A stretch of 64,000 nucleotides of DNA from Thiodiazotropha sp037384425 (GCA_037384425.1 JARROA010000022.1:30231-94230), one strand, 5' to 3'. Shown: positions 25,467 to 34,429, counted from the first letter of the stretch. Numbers and translations: made by a program. The notes: a model not told the origin generated them from the letters alone.

Positions 25467-27211
25467 CGGACTTCAAGCGTCTGCTGAGTCTGCTGCGCCC
25501 GGTCATGGGCTGGATGCTGCTGGGCGGATTGATCGCCTTCGTCACCCTGCTGGCCAACGTCATTCTGATGGCCATCTCGGGCTGGTTCATCGCCGCCATG
25601 GCATTGGCCGGTGCAGCCGGTGTGAGCATGAACTATTTCACCCCCGCAGCGGTGATTCGCGCTTGCGCCATCACGCGCACCGTCGGCCGCTACGGTGAGC
25701 GTCTGGTAACCCACGAGGCCACCCTGAGGCTGCTCGCCAACCTGCGGGTCTGGTTCTACCAGCGGCTGGAGCCACTGGCCCCCGCGGTGCTGGAGGGCTA
25801 TCGCAGCGGCGATCTGCTCAGTCGCCTGCGCGCCGACATCGACACCCTCGACCACCTCTACCTGCGGCTGTTGCTGCCGACCCTGGTGGCGTTGGCATCG
25901 AGCCTGGTGTTCGTGCTCTTTCTGCTCTGGTTCAGTCCAATCCTGGCACTCATCGAGGCTTGCCTGCTGGGCCTGGCCGGTGTCGCCCTGCCACTGATTC
26001 TGAACCGGCTGGCGGCACCGAGCGGCGAGCGTATCAACACCCTCTCCAGCGACCTGCGGGCGGGCCTGGTCAGCGACCTGCAGGGGTTGGGCGAGTTGCT
26101 CATCGACGGCGCCGACATCCGCCACGCCCAACGCATCGGGGAGTTGAGTCAGCGCCTTGCCGCCGCCCAGACACGGATGAGTCAACTCGACGGCATCGCC
26201 CAGGGTGCGGTCGGCCTCTGCGCCAACCTGGCCATGTGGCTGATCGCCCTCAGCGCCATTCCGATGGTCAGGAGCGGCGAGCTACCGCCGGCGCATCTGG
26301 CCATGCTGGCGCTGTTCACCCTGGCCAGCTTCGAGGCCATCGCCACCCTGCCCGCCGCATTCCAGGGCTTGAGCGAGACGATGATGGCGGCGCGCCGGAT
26401 CTTCGCACTGGTCGACGCTCAGCCGGCGGTGACGGAACCCCTCGCTCCCGAGCCGCTGCCGCAAGACCTGACATTGCGCTTGCGAAGTGTCCACTTTACC
26501 TATCCCGCCGCCGACACCCCGGCACTGCGGGGACTGGACCTCACCCTGCCTCCCGGCGGCAAGCTGGCCCTGATCGGACCCAGCGGCAGCGGCAAGACAA
26601 CGCTGCTCCAGCTACTGCTCAAGTTCCGCTCCCCGGACAGCGGAGAGATCGGCCTGGGTGGCGTCAGCTACGGTTCGATCGCCGGCGAGACCCTGCGTGG
26701 GCGCATCGCCGTGGCGACCCAGTACAACCATCTGTTCAACGCCAGCATCCGTGACAACCTGTTGCTGGCCAATCCCGAGGCCGATCAGGAGGCTATTGAA
26801 ACCGCCTGCCGGCTGGCCATGATCCACGACTTCATCATCGCCCAGCCCGAGGCTTACGAGACCGGAGTCGGCGAACTCGGCCTGCGTCTGTCCGGCGGCC
26901 AGACCAGGCGGCTTGCCATCGCCCGTGCCCTGCTCAAGGATGCACCGATCCTGATCCTGGACGAGCCCACCGAGGGACTCGATCCCCACACCGAGCGACA
27001 GATGATGCGCAACATCCTGCAATGGACCGAGGGACGCAGCCTGCTGCTGGTCACCCACAGAGTCCAGGGGCTTGAAATGATGGACGAGATTCTGATGCTG
27101 GATGACGGCGGAATTAGCGAACGCGGCAGTCACGCGGAGCTGCTCGCAACCAGCGCGACCTACCGCCAACTGCAGGGACAACAGCTCTTGTTGGATGGGA
27201 CCATCGGCTGA
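25463..27211 (+). CDS. cydC: thiol reductant ABC exporter subunit CydC
   Basis: 582 residues, the second half of the CydDC heterodimer. The N-terminus MTDFKRLLSLLRPVMGWMLLGG leads into a six-helix domain with the CydC-like region AAVIRACAITRTVGRYGERLVTHEATLRLL. The ATPase has Walker A GPSGSGKTT, signature LSGGQTRR and Walker B ILILDEPTEGLDPHTER. It is translationally coupled to cydD. No cytochrome bd gene follows; the next gene is an unrelated small protein about 100 bases on. Confidence 0.94.
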   Translation: MTDFKRLLSLLRPVMGWMLLGGLIAFVTLLANVILMAISGWFIAAMALAGAAGVSMNYFTPAAVIRACAITRTVGRYGERLVTHEATLRLLANLRVWFYQRLEPLAPAVLEGYRSGDLLSRLRADIDTLDHLYLRLLLPTLVALASSLVFVLFLLWFSPILALIEACLLGLAGVALPLILNRLAAPSGERINTLSSDLRAGLVSDLQGLGELLIDGADIRHAQRIGELSQRLAAAQTRMSQLDGIAQGAVGLCANLAMWLIALSAIPMVRSGELPPAHLAMLALFTLASFEAIATLPAAFQGLSETMMAARRIFALVDAQPAVTEPLAPEPLPQDLTLRLRSVHFTYPAADTPALRGLDLTLPPGGKLALIGPSGSGKTTLLQLLLKFRSPDSGEIGLGGVSYGSIAGETLRGRIAVATQYNHLFNASIRDNLLLANPEADQEAIETACRLAMIHDFIIAQPEAYETGVGELGLRLSGGQTRRLAIARALLKDAPILILDEPTEGLDPHTERQMMRNILQWTEGRSLLLVTHRVQGLEMMDEILMLDDGGISERGSHAELLATSATYRQLQGQQLLLDGTIG

Positions 27212-27317
27212 TGACGGATCCGATTTCACGAGCGACGGACCTGCCTCAGAATATTCCTCTCGCTCGCCGCTACTCGATGCCCCCGAACCTGTTTGAGATT
27301 GTCATGAAACGATCATC

Positions 27318-27695
27318 ATGAAATACCCCTGGCTCCTCCTCGCCACCATTCTGGTGGCCTGTTCCTCCCCCTGCGTCATCGCTGAAGAAGTCGTGATGAG
27401 CCAACCTCTGGCCGCCACGACCCTGCGCTATTCCGACCACTACGCGAGCGCCTTTTATACGGTTGACAAAGGGCTGTTCAATGTCGTGCTCGCCTTCACC
27501 ACCGGCATGGAAGGAGATCAGCAACTGATCAGACAGCGCTTTCAGCTGGAGGAGGGACAGACCTACCGCCTCTCCATCGGCGGCTACGCCGGGAACCGGG
27601 GGTCCACCAGCATCAGCATGACTCGGAAACACAACCGCATCCTGGCGGAGATCACCACCTGCGAATCCGGCCAGGGCATGCCGAACTGCATCTGA
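27318..27695 (+). CDS. small exported hypothetical protein
   Basis: 125 residues with a signal peptide (PWLLLATILVACSSPCVIAEE). The LVAC segment could be a lipobox, making it a lipoprotein, or cleavage could follow VIA. The mature part is beta-rich (FNVVLAFTTGMEGDQQLIRQRFQLEEGQTYRLSIGGYAG) and ends TCESGQGMPNCI with two cysteines that could pair. No family is recognised. It sits alone between cydC and proS. Confidence 0.65.
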   Translation: MKYPWLLLATILVACSSPCVIAEEVVMSQPLAATTLRYSDHYASAFYTVDKGLFNVVLAFTTGMEGDQQLIRQRFQLEEGQTYRLSIGGYAGNRGSTSISMTRKHNRILAEITTCESGQGMPNCI

Positions 27696-27875
27696 GGCTG
27701 GCGTCCCGCGACCGCCCATCGGTATCACTTTGGGCCCTATGCCCCGGCCATGCCTGTAGGCAGGACACCCGATCGACAACCATCGGTATTCCACCCAGAA
27801 GCTCATGTGGCCGTGACCCGCAGCCCCCAGGCGGGATAGAATTACGACTTTTGACAACCAGGCTGATCCAACACC

Positions 27876-29591
27876 ATGCGCACCTCCCAGTTCCCCCTGC
27901 ACACCGTCAAGGAAACCCCCGCCGACGCCGAGACCGCCAGCCATCAGCTGATGCTGCGTGCCGGCCTGATCCGCAAGCTCGCCGCCGGACTCTACACCTG
28001 GCTGCCCCTGGGCCTGCGGGTACTGCGCAAGGTGGAGGCCATCGTGCGCGAGGAGATGAACCGCGCCGGTGCCCTGGAGGTGTTGATGCCGACGGTGCAA
28101 CCCGCCGAGCTGTGGCAGGAGTCGGGCCGCTGGGAGCAGTACGGCGCCGAGCTGCTGCGCCTGCACGACCGCCACAACCGGGAGTTCTGCTACGGCCCCA
28201 CCCACGAGGAGATCATCACCGACCTGGCGCGCAATGAACTGCGCAGCTACAAGCAGCTGCCGGTCAACTTCTACCAGATCCAGACTAAGTTCCGCGACGA
28301 GGTACGCCCCCGCTTCGGCGTCATGCGCGCCCGCGAGTTCCTGATGAAGGACGCCTACTCCTTTCATCTCGACCAGGCCTCCCTGCAGCAGACCTACGAG
28401 GTGATGCACGCCACCTACTCACGCATCTTCAGCCGCTGCGGCCTCGATTTCCGCCCGGTGGCGGCGGACACCGGCAGCATCGGCGGCAGCGGCTCCCACG
28501 AGTTCCACGTGCTGGCCGACTCCGGAGAGGACGCCATCGCCTTCTCCACCGAGAGCGACTACGCCGCCAACGTGGAGCTGGCCGAGGCGCTGGCCCCGGC
28601 CGGCGAACGCCCGGCGCCGTCGCTCGAGATGAGCCTGGTCGACACCCCCGACACCAAAACCATCCAGGAGCTGGTGGAGCAGTTCGACCAGCCTATCGAG
28701 AAGACGGTGAAGACCCTGGTGGTGAAGGCCTCGGAGGAGATCGACGCCGAGCTGGTGGCCCTGCTGGTGCGCGGCGACTATGAGCTCAACGAGATCAAGG
28801 CCGACAAGCTGCCCCAGGTGGCCTCACCGCTGCAGTTCGCCGACGAGGCGGAGATCCGCGCCGCCGTCGGCGCCGGTCCCGGCTCCATCGGTCCGGTCGA
28901 TCTGCCGATCCCCTGTATCGTCGACCGCACGGTGGCCAAGATGGCCGATTTCAGCGCCGGCGCCAACCAGGACGGCAAGCACTACTTCGGCATCAATTGG
29001 GGCCGCGACCTGCCTGAGCCGACACAGATCGCCGACCTGCGCAATGTGCGCGAGGGCGATCCCAGCCCCGACGGTCAGGGCACCCTGACCATCGCCCGTG
29101 GCATCGAGGTGGGCCATATCTTCCAGCTCGGCAAGAAGTACAGCGAGGCCATGAACGCCAGCGTGCTCGACGAGAACGGCAAGGCGGTGGTGATGACCAT
29201 GGGCTGTTACGGCATTGGCGTCACCCGGGTGGTGGCCGCCGCCATCGAACAGCATCACGACGACAAGGGCATCACCTGGCCCGCCGCGCTGGCCCCCTTC
29301 CAGGTGGCGCTCTGCCCCATGAAGATGGACAAGTCCCAGCGGGTGCGCGAGGCGGTGGAAAAGCTCTATGCCGAGCTGCAGGCCGCAGGTATCGACGTGC
29401 TACTCGACGATCGCGGCGTGCGCCCCGGCTTCATGTTCGCCGACATGGAGCTGATCGGCATCCCCCACCGCATCGTGGTGGGCGAGAAGTCGCTGGACGA
29501 CGGCAAGGTGGAGTACCGCGGTCGCAAGGAGACGGAAAACCGTTTCATTCCATTCGACGATATCGTGGAGTTTATCGCTGCACGGATATAA
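27876..29591 (+). CDS. proS: prolyl-tRNA synthetase, bacterial type with editing domain
   Basis: 571 residues. Class II aminoacyl-tRNA synthetase charging tRNA-Pro. The N-terminus MRTSQFPLHTVKETPADAE is typical. Motif 2 is KFRDEVRPRFGVMRAREFLMKD-like (about residue 138-160). The YbaK-like editing insert spans about residues 230-390 and removes alanine. Motif 3 is GCYGIGVTRVVAAAIEQ, and the anticodon-binding domain forms the C-terminal 120 residues. Length and layout are standard. Confidence 0.97.
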   Translation: MRTSQFPLHTVKETPADAETASHQLMLRAGLIRKLAAGLYTWLPLGLRVLRKVEAIVREEMNRAGALEVLMPTVQPAELWQESGRWEQYGAELLRLHDRHNREFCYGPTHEEIITDLARNELRSYKQLPVNFYQIQTKFRDEVRPRFGVMRAREFLMKDAYSFHLDQASLQQTYEVMHATYSRIFSRCGLDFRPVAADTGSIGGSGSHEFHVLADSGEDAIAFSTESDYAANVELAEALAPAGERPAPSLEMSLVDTPDTKTIQELVEQFDQPIEKTVKTLVVKASEEIDAELVALLVRGDYELNEIKADKLPQVASPLQFADEAEIRAAVGAGPGSIGPVDLPIPCIVDRTVAKMADFSAGANQDGKHYFGINWGRDLPEPTQIADLRNVREGDPSPDGQGTLTIARGIEVGHIFQLGKKYSEAMNASVLDENGKAVVMTMGCYGIGVTRVVAAAIEQHHDDKGITWPAALAPFQVALCPMKMDKSQRVREAVEKLYAELQAAGIDVLLDDRGVRPGFMFADMELIGIPHRIVVGEKSLDDGKVEYRGRKETENRFIPFDDIVEFIAARI

Positions 29592-30112
29592 GGCGGCGAC
29601 GGATCAGGGACGGTTGCGGCCGTAGCACGTTTTCAGACTGTCCCTGCCGCAACTCCTGCGGTGCTGCGACGGTTGCAATGGAGACAGGGGCGAGCTCTCC
29701 AGCTCAGGACCCGGCTATCGTTTGCACATCGATCTCCGGGGCGGAACGATAGTCCAAGCGTTCGATACTGGCTTGGGCTGTTTTCTGCTCGATGTCGGCT
29801 GATCTTTGAAGCCGCAATATCGCCATTTGTGAATCATATTCCCAGGCCGGACCCATCTCAGAAGGCCTCTGGCATCAGGACATAAAAACAGCATCCGCGA
29901 GGAATGGAGCCTACTCAAGTCTATGAGCATTCCGATCTGGCGTGCTCGTTACAGTTTCAGATTGGCTCGATAGTCACTCTCCCCCCCTTAACAAAACCAT
30001 AAATATTCTGAGGAGATTCTTTGAATTACGATTTTGATTCTCACTTTATCAAGTGAATTGAAAAAAAGCTCAAGTCTGGAATGCAGATGCCGTCACATTG
30101 CACTGTCAGTAA
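29592..30112. other. intergenic region with no recognised gene
   Basis: About 520 bases between proS and the FNR-type box of the next operon. I see no convincing ORF, tRNA or terminator. The part from 29950 on is clearly more AT-rich than the proS side, marking a composition change into the accessory cluster. Confidence 0.5.
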
Positions 30113-30126
30113 TTGATCTAGATCAA
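30113..30126 (+). promoter_or_regulatory. perfect FNR-type box before the accessory operon
   Basis: TTGATCTAGATCAA matches TTGAT-N4-ATCAA exactly and is a full 14-base palindrome. It is 68 bases before the first start codon of the six-gene operon. A weak -10-like CATATC at 30165-30170 would place the box near -58, as in class I activation. FNR/Anr and CRP sites overlap in form, but TTGAT favours an FNR-type protein. Confidence 0.7.
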
Positions 30127-30193
30127 TTTTTGCAGAATCGACGAAGAATCGGGATCCAGTTTCCCATATCTCCCTGATGCTAGGAGGATGCTG

Positions 30194-31246
30194 ATGATAA
30201 CCATAGGCGTTCTTGGGTTCGCACCTGCGGAAGAACAATCGATTTCGATTGCATTGAAGAGTCGGGCAAAGGGAGTTTCTTTCGTATCGGATTTATCAGA
30301 CGCGCGAGTTGTTCTGGTCGATGTCGACAGGATCGGCAAAGCCAAACAGTGGCGGCTATGCAGAAGTCAGAACAATTCCCTGTTGATTGACGTATCGGAA
30401 AACAATGCTCTTCCGGACAAGTTGAAACGGGACTTTGTCGCCTCTTTACGAAAACCGTTACGTTTCTCAGAGATGCTGTCTGTCATTTGCGAAGCCGCTG
30501 ACAAACAGTCTGTTGCTGACTCAGAAACCGCCTGCAAGGCTTCGAACGCTCGTATCCATATTGCCAGTGGCGGGGCCAAAACAAACCTGTCCAAAATCAA
30601 TCGTAGTGGTGACGTTGTCGATCCCTCGAAATATCTCCTCGGCAGCCTGCTATCCGCAATCTCGCAAACAGACAAAGAACGCTACCATTCCATCCATATG
30701 TCGGGTGATCAATGGATAATTCTTGATCGGCAGGACAAGTCCGCCTATCTCAGTATAAAGCAGAAAGTGTTCAGGCATATGGCCATCCTGCCCATACATG
30801 ATTTACAGATTACGCAGCGAACGATCAGTGAGAGTGATTTTCGCGCCCAAATGATGCATGTGGCGCACAGATGTTCGTTCGAAGAGCTGATCTGGTTTTT
30901 GACTCGCTGCACCGTCCGCGATCAACTGCAATTGGGATTGAGTCTTGACCGAAACTATCGGCTGAAACATTGGCCCAACCTAGCCCGACTCCCGGTGAGC
31001 GATGCGGATATTCCCTTGGCCAATCTGTGGATAGAGAGCACCAACTCCATTTTGTCCTTAACCGAACGGTGCAATCAGCCAATTGACAAAGCACGCTCGT
31101 TTGCTGCCTGTTGCTATAACTGCGGTCTGCTCGAAGAGGTTTCCGAAACTTTTCAAAAAGCCGATACACATCGTACCAATGTCGTATCTCCGCAAAAACG
31201 CATGAGAAAGGTACTGACAATGTTTCTTGGAAAGCTGGCTGCGTAA
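30194..31246 (+). CDS. receiver-like hypothetical protein, first gene of signalling cassette
   Basis: 350 residues from the ATG at 30194, six bases after AGGAGG (an ATG at 30188 is too close to that site). Residues 1-100 show a receiver-like pattern: a first hydrophobic strand ITIGVLGFAP, then RVVLVDVDR, LLIDVSE and the terminal LRKPLRFSEML with a KP motif. No clear acidic pocket is present, so it is likely a degenerate receiver. Residues 150-350 are alpha/beta with a Trp/Leu-rich stretch (FEELIWFLTRCTVRDQLQLG) and end with paired cysteines (AACCYNCG). No family is recognised. It is followed directly by the GTPase (TAA then ATG). Confidence 0.7.
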   Translation: MITIGVLGFAPAEEQSISIALKSRAKGVSFVSDLSDARVVLVDVDRIGKAKQWRLCRSQNNSLLIDVSENNALPDKLKRDFVASLRKPLRFSEMLSVICEAADKQSVADSETACKASNARIHIASGGAKTNLSKINRSGDVVDPSKYLLGSLLSAISQTDKERYHSIHMSGDQWIILDRQDKSAYLSIKQKVFRHMAILPIHDLQITQRTISESDFRAQMMHVAHRCSFEELIWFLTRCTVRDQLQLGLSLDRNYRLKHWPNLARLPVSDADIPLANLWIESTNSILSLTERCNQPIDKARSFAACCYNCGLLEEVSETFQKADTHRTNVVSPQKRMRKVLTMFLGKLAA

Positions 31247-31789
31247 ATGAACGAACAGACCAGCCAGTTGAAGATAGTATTTGCCGGCTCGGTAGGCGCT
31301 GGAAAAACCACTTCGATTTCCGCCGTCAGTGATGTGGGCGTGATCTCTACTGAGGAAGCCACTACGGACGAAGTAAGTCTGATGAAAGAGCTCACCACAG
31401 TGGCAATGGATTATGGCCAGATACACTTGGACGACGGCACCAAAATCCATGTATACGGCGCACCGGGACAGCGGCGTTTCGACTTCATGTGGGAAATACT
31501 GTCGCAGGGATCCTTGGGCGTTATTCTGCTGATCGATGACACAGTTGAAGATCCGTTGAGTGAACTCAAGTTGTTTTTTGATGCATTCTCCCTACAAATG
31601 GAGAACCGCTCCTTGGTCGTAGGCATCACCCGCGCAGACCTCAATATCAATCATGATATTGATGTATATCGACGCTTTATTGCCTCCTATGACCGCACTA
31701 TTCCTCTATTCACTATCGATTCCAGAAACAAGGATGAGGTGAAAACACTGGTAAGGACACTGCTCTATCGTATAGATCCCTGGTTGTAA
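31247..31789 (+). CDS. small Ras/MglA-like GTPase
   Basis: 180 residues. Walker A is GSVGAGKTT (residues 14-22). A Thr-rich switch I follows, then the G3-like segment IHVYGAPGQRRFDFMW, where PGQ takes the place of the common DTPGQ. The G4 motif is ITRADL (T-R-x-D). This matches the bacterial family of small ATP/GTP-binding proteins related to MglA and often linked to Roadblock genes. It starts directly after the stop of the receiver-like gene. It probably acts as a nucleotide-dependent switch regulated by the downstream Roadblock-type proteins. Partner and polarity are inferred from context. Confidence 0.88.
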   Translation: MNEQTSQLKIVFAGSVGAGKTTSISAVSDVGVISTEEATTDEVSLMKELTTVAMDYGQIHLDDGTKIHVYGAPGQRRFDFMWEILSQGSLGVILLIDDTVEDPLSELKLFFDAFSLQMENRSLVVGITRADLNINHDIDVYRRFIASYDRTIPLFTIDSRNKDEVKTLVRTLLYRIDPWL

Positions 31790-31804
31790 GCGGATAGTTC
31801 CTCT

Positions 31805-33130
31805 ATGCCGAACATTCTATCACTCAGGAACTACTGCATAGGATTTGCAAATCGCCGCATTCTCATCGATCTCGATTTGGACATAGAAGATAAGGGAGTG
31901 ACCCATGTTCTGGGACCTTGTGGGGCTGGAAAATCCACCCTGTTCAGATCACTCGCGGGACTGAATGACAGATCCTGTCATTTCCATTGCTCCGGCAGCG
32001 CCACCTATTTGGGCGAAAAACTGGGCCTGCGTGAACGTCCTGCACTTCTTGAGCAGAAACCAGGTTCTCTGATTCTGAACGTTGCAGAGAGCATCATCAA
32101 TTCTATACCGGACAGGGCCAACCTGAACCAGCAGCAACAACAGGCGGTGGTACTACGTCTGTTTGATCTGTATGACTGCAACCATCTTATCGAGAATCTT
32201 TCTACACCATTGACTCATCTTCCGCTGATCGATAGGCGTATTGTTTTGATTCTCGGACTGGTATCCGCCGCTCCGGCACTGCTGTTACTGGATGAGCCCA
32301 CTGCCGACATACCGAAGGATGAAGCCAAAACTGTATTGCGCTTAATTCAGATGATCGCGGAACAACGCGCAGTCATGCTGGTTCAGCACAATCAAAAGCT
32401 GGCCAAGGAACTCAATGGCAATGCCATTCTCTTGGCCGGCGGCCGCATCCAGGAGGATGGAATCACAACTGACCTTTTGACTGAGCCGAAATCTGCGGCT
32501 GGTAAGGAGTTTGTTGCCACTGGAACCTGCGCCGCACCCGATCCCGATTCGGATCCTGAGACACTGGATAAGGTGTATATCGATCGATATCAACCAAAAG
32601 TGCGCAAAAAGCCCAAGTCACCCCAAAAAACACCCTTCGGACCGAGAGGATTCCGCTGGGTCACAAAACACAGCCTGGCAGCCACGCCACGACCCGGGCT
32701 ACTGGCAGACCTGACGTTTGATCTACAGGCCCTGGCAAAAGTTGGCGTAAACCATTTGATAAGTCTCGAAGAGAATGAAACTGTTTCAAGAATGCTGGCT
32801 TCCGAACACGGAATAGAGGTTCACCATTTTCCAATTCCAGATATGCAAGCGCCCGGTCTGGCGGAAACGGACGCACTCACCCTTCACATCGACGAAGAGA
32901 TCAGGGCTGGAAATTGCCTCGCCGTCCACTGCAAGGCCGGACTTGGTCGTACCGGCACGATCATAGCTTCCTACTTCGTCAAATCCGGCATGAATCCACT
33001 GGAGGCCATGCGAAAAATCCGCTGCATTGACCCAAGAATGATCCAGTCTCAACAGCAAGAAGACTTTATCGAAGAATTCCACGGCTGGTTACAAGGCCAC
33101 CCCTTGGAATATCACGAATCCGTCACGTGA
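31805..33130 (+). CDS. ABC ATPase fused to dual-specificity/tyrosine phosphatase
   Basis: 441 residues in two domains. Residues 1-235 are an ABC ATPase: Walker A GPCGAGKST (37-45), a Q in LEQKPGSL and Walker B LLLLDEPTAD (about residue 160). The usual LSGGQ signature is replaced by NLSTPLTHLPLIDRR. Residues about 265-441 are a dual-specificity phosphatase with the P-loop VHCKAGLGRTG (HCx5R, near residue 375) and a general-acid Asp in FPIPDMQAPG. No membrane segment is seen, and no permease is encoded nearby. The two enzyme halves in one soluble protein suggest ATP-regulated phosphatase signalling rather than transport. Confidence 0.85.
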   Translation: MPNILSLRNYCIGFANRRILIDLDLDIEDKGVTHVLGPCGAGKSTLFRSLAGLNDRSCHFHCSGSATYLGEKLGLRERPALLEQKPGSLILNVAESIINSIPDRANLNQQQQQAVVLRLFDLYDCNHLIENLSTPLTHLPLIDRRIVLILGLVSAAPALLLLDEPTADIPKDEAKTVLRLIQMIAEQRAVMLVQHNQKLAKELNGNAILLAGGRIQEDGITTDLLTEPKSAAGKEFVATGTCAAPDPDSDPETLDKVYIDRYQPKVRKKPKSPQKTPFGPRGFRWVTKHSLAATPRPGLLADLTFDLQALAKVGVNHLISLEENETVSRMLASEHGIEVHHFPIPDMQAPGLAETDALTLHIDEEIRAGNCLAVHCKAGLGRTGTIIASYFVKSGMNPLEAMRKIRCIDPRMIQSQQQEDFIEEFHGWLQGHPLEYHESVT

Positions 33131-33158
33131 TTATTTTTATACCCAACAGGAGCGATAC

Positions 33159-33563
33159 ATGTCACTAGACAACCAACTCAATGATTCAATTAAAAGCGTA
33201 CCGGAGTGTCTGGCTGCTGGCTACGTCGATGTCGGCACCGGGATGCTTTTAGCCGTGAAAACAGTAGACTCACATCCCGGTGAAGTCCTCGATCTGTTAG
33301 CGGCAGCCACTGCCGATCTTTTCCAGGGGCCCAATGTCGTTGCGATAGAGGACATATTCAAGAAATCACGCGGCACTGAAGATTCGGACACCCATTACTT
33401 CCAAGATATCGTGGTATTGAGTGATAACTTGGTACACGTTTTTATACGCGGCAAGACCTATACCGACCACATCATTACCTTTGTCTGTCGCAAGTCTGTC
33501 AACTTGGGCATGGCCTTGACAAAAGCACGTATGGAAGTACCTAAACTCGAGGCTTCGCTATAA
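33159..33563 (+). CDS. Roadblock-like small protein, tandem paralogue 1
   Basis: 134 residues, starting after a clear CAGGAG. Sequence pattern MSLDNQLNDSIKSVPECLAAGYVDV, then a helix, ADLFQGPNVVAIEDIFKK, DIVVLSDNLVHVFIRG and DHIITFVCRKSVNLGMAL. The beta-alpha-beta-beta-beta-alpha order fits a Roadblock/LC7-like fold. It is clearly a paralogue of the next gene: SLxxQLxxSIxSxPxCxAxGYxD, DLFQGxNV, LTKAR and more are shared. Likely a regulator or scaffold of the GTPase, by analogy with MglB; not proven. Confidence 0.7.
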   Translation: MSLDNQLNDSIKSVPECLAAGYVDVGTGMLLAVKTVDSHPGEVLDLLAAATADLFQGPNVVAIEDIFKKSRGTEDSDTHYFQDIVVLSDNLVHVFIRGKTYTDHIITFVCRKSVNLGMALTKARMEVPKLEASL

Positions 33564-33597
33564 CAGGAACAGTTCCACCGCCGCAAAGGAAATTACC

Positions 33598-34023
33598 ATG
33601 TCACTCAAAAGTCAGCTCTATAAATCCATTCGGAGCATGCCAAGCTGTATTGCCGGCGGTTATATAGACCTGGAAAAAGAAGAACTGGTAGCCATGTTGG
33701 CGGTGGAGTACTACCCGAAGGACAAGCTGGAGCGTTTGGTCGGAATTACGGAGGATCTATTTCAAGGACAGAATGTAAGAATGATAGAAAACATCTTTAA
33801 ACAAACGCGCGGCCAGAACGCCGAACACCGCCACTTGTTTCAAGAGATTGTCGTTACCGCTGACGACATGATGCATATTTATCTGCGGGGAAGCGCCAAT
33901 AACAATCACATTATCTCTTTTATCAATGCAAAAACAGACAACCTGGTTTTCTCACTGACCAAAGCCCGCGCTGAAGTTTGTAAGCTGGAGGCTGCGTTAC
34001 GGGCCGACAAGGAACACAGATAA
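33598..34023 (+). CDS. Roadblock-like small protein, tandem paralogue 2
   Basis: 141 residues, 34 bases after the first paralogue with AAAGGAAA as Shine-Dalgarno. Shares start MSLKSQLYKSIRSMPSCIAGGYIDL, EDLFQGQNVRMIENIFKQTRG, EIVVTADDMMHIYLRG and FSLTKARAEVCKLEAAL. It is more charged at the C-terminus. The pair probably arose by tandem duplication and may form a heterodimer. Function is inferred only from the neighbouring GTPase and Roadblock gene. Confidence 0.7.
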   Translation: MSLKSQLYKSIRSMPSCIAGGYIDLEKEELVAMLAVEYYPKDKLERLVGITEDLFQGQNVRMIENIFKQTRGQNAEHRHLFQEIVVTADDMMHIYLRGSANNNHIISFINAKTDNLVFSLTKARAEVCKLEAALRADKEHR

Positions 34024-34060
34024 TTCCATTCGTTATCCACCCATTCCACGAGTACTCCGC

Positions 34061-34429
34061 ATGCAATCCAATACACACGGCATCGACTACGTTCTGGGCG
34101 AGTTTGTCAAGAGCACATCGAGCATCCAGGCTGCCGCCGTCATGAGCCGGGATGGGCTGCTCATTGCGTCCAAACTGCACAAAAGTGTCGATGCGGAAAG
34201 GTTGAGCGCCTTGTCCGCATCGATACTTTCACTCGCCAACAGAGCCTCCAAGGATCTCCATCAGGGTAATTTGGAGCAGGTCCTTATCGACAGCTCCGAT
34301 GGTTTTGTCTTGATGGTCAAGGTCGGGGGTGGCGCCGTACTGTCGGTTGTATCCAAGCCAAATTCAATGCTTGGTATGCTGCTGCATGACGCCAAGAAGT
34401 CAGCAAGAACCCTGGCTGAACTGGTCTAG
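34061..34429 (+). CDS. Roadblock/LC7 domain protein
   Basis: 122 residues forming a single Roadblock/LC7 domain: helix DYVLGEFVKSTSSIQAAAVMSRDGLLIASKL, a second helix LSALSASILSLANRASKDL, strands QVLIDSSDGFVLMVKVG and AVLSVVSKPN, then the closing helix. This family includes MglB, a GTPase-activating partner of MglA. It is the last gene of the operon that starts at 30194, 37 bases after the second paralogue. Confidence 0.85.
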   Translation: MQSNTHGIDYVLGEFVKSTSSIQAAAVMSRDGLLIASKLHKSVDAERLSALSASILSLANRASKDLHQGNLEQVLIDSSDGFVLMVKVGGGAVLSVVSKPNSMLGMLLHDAKKSARTLAELV

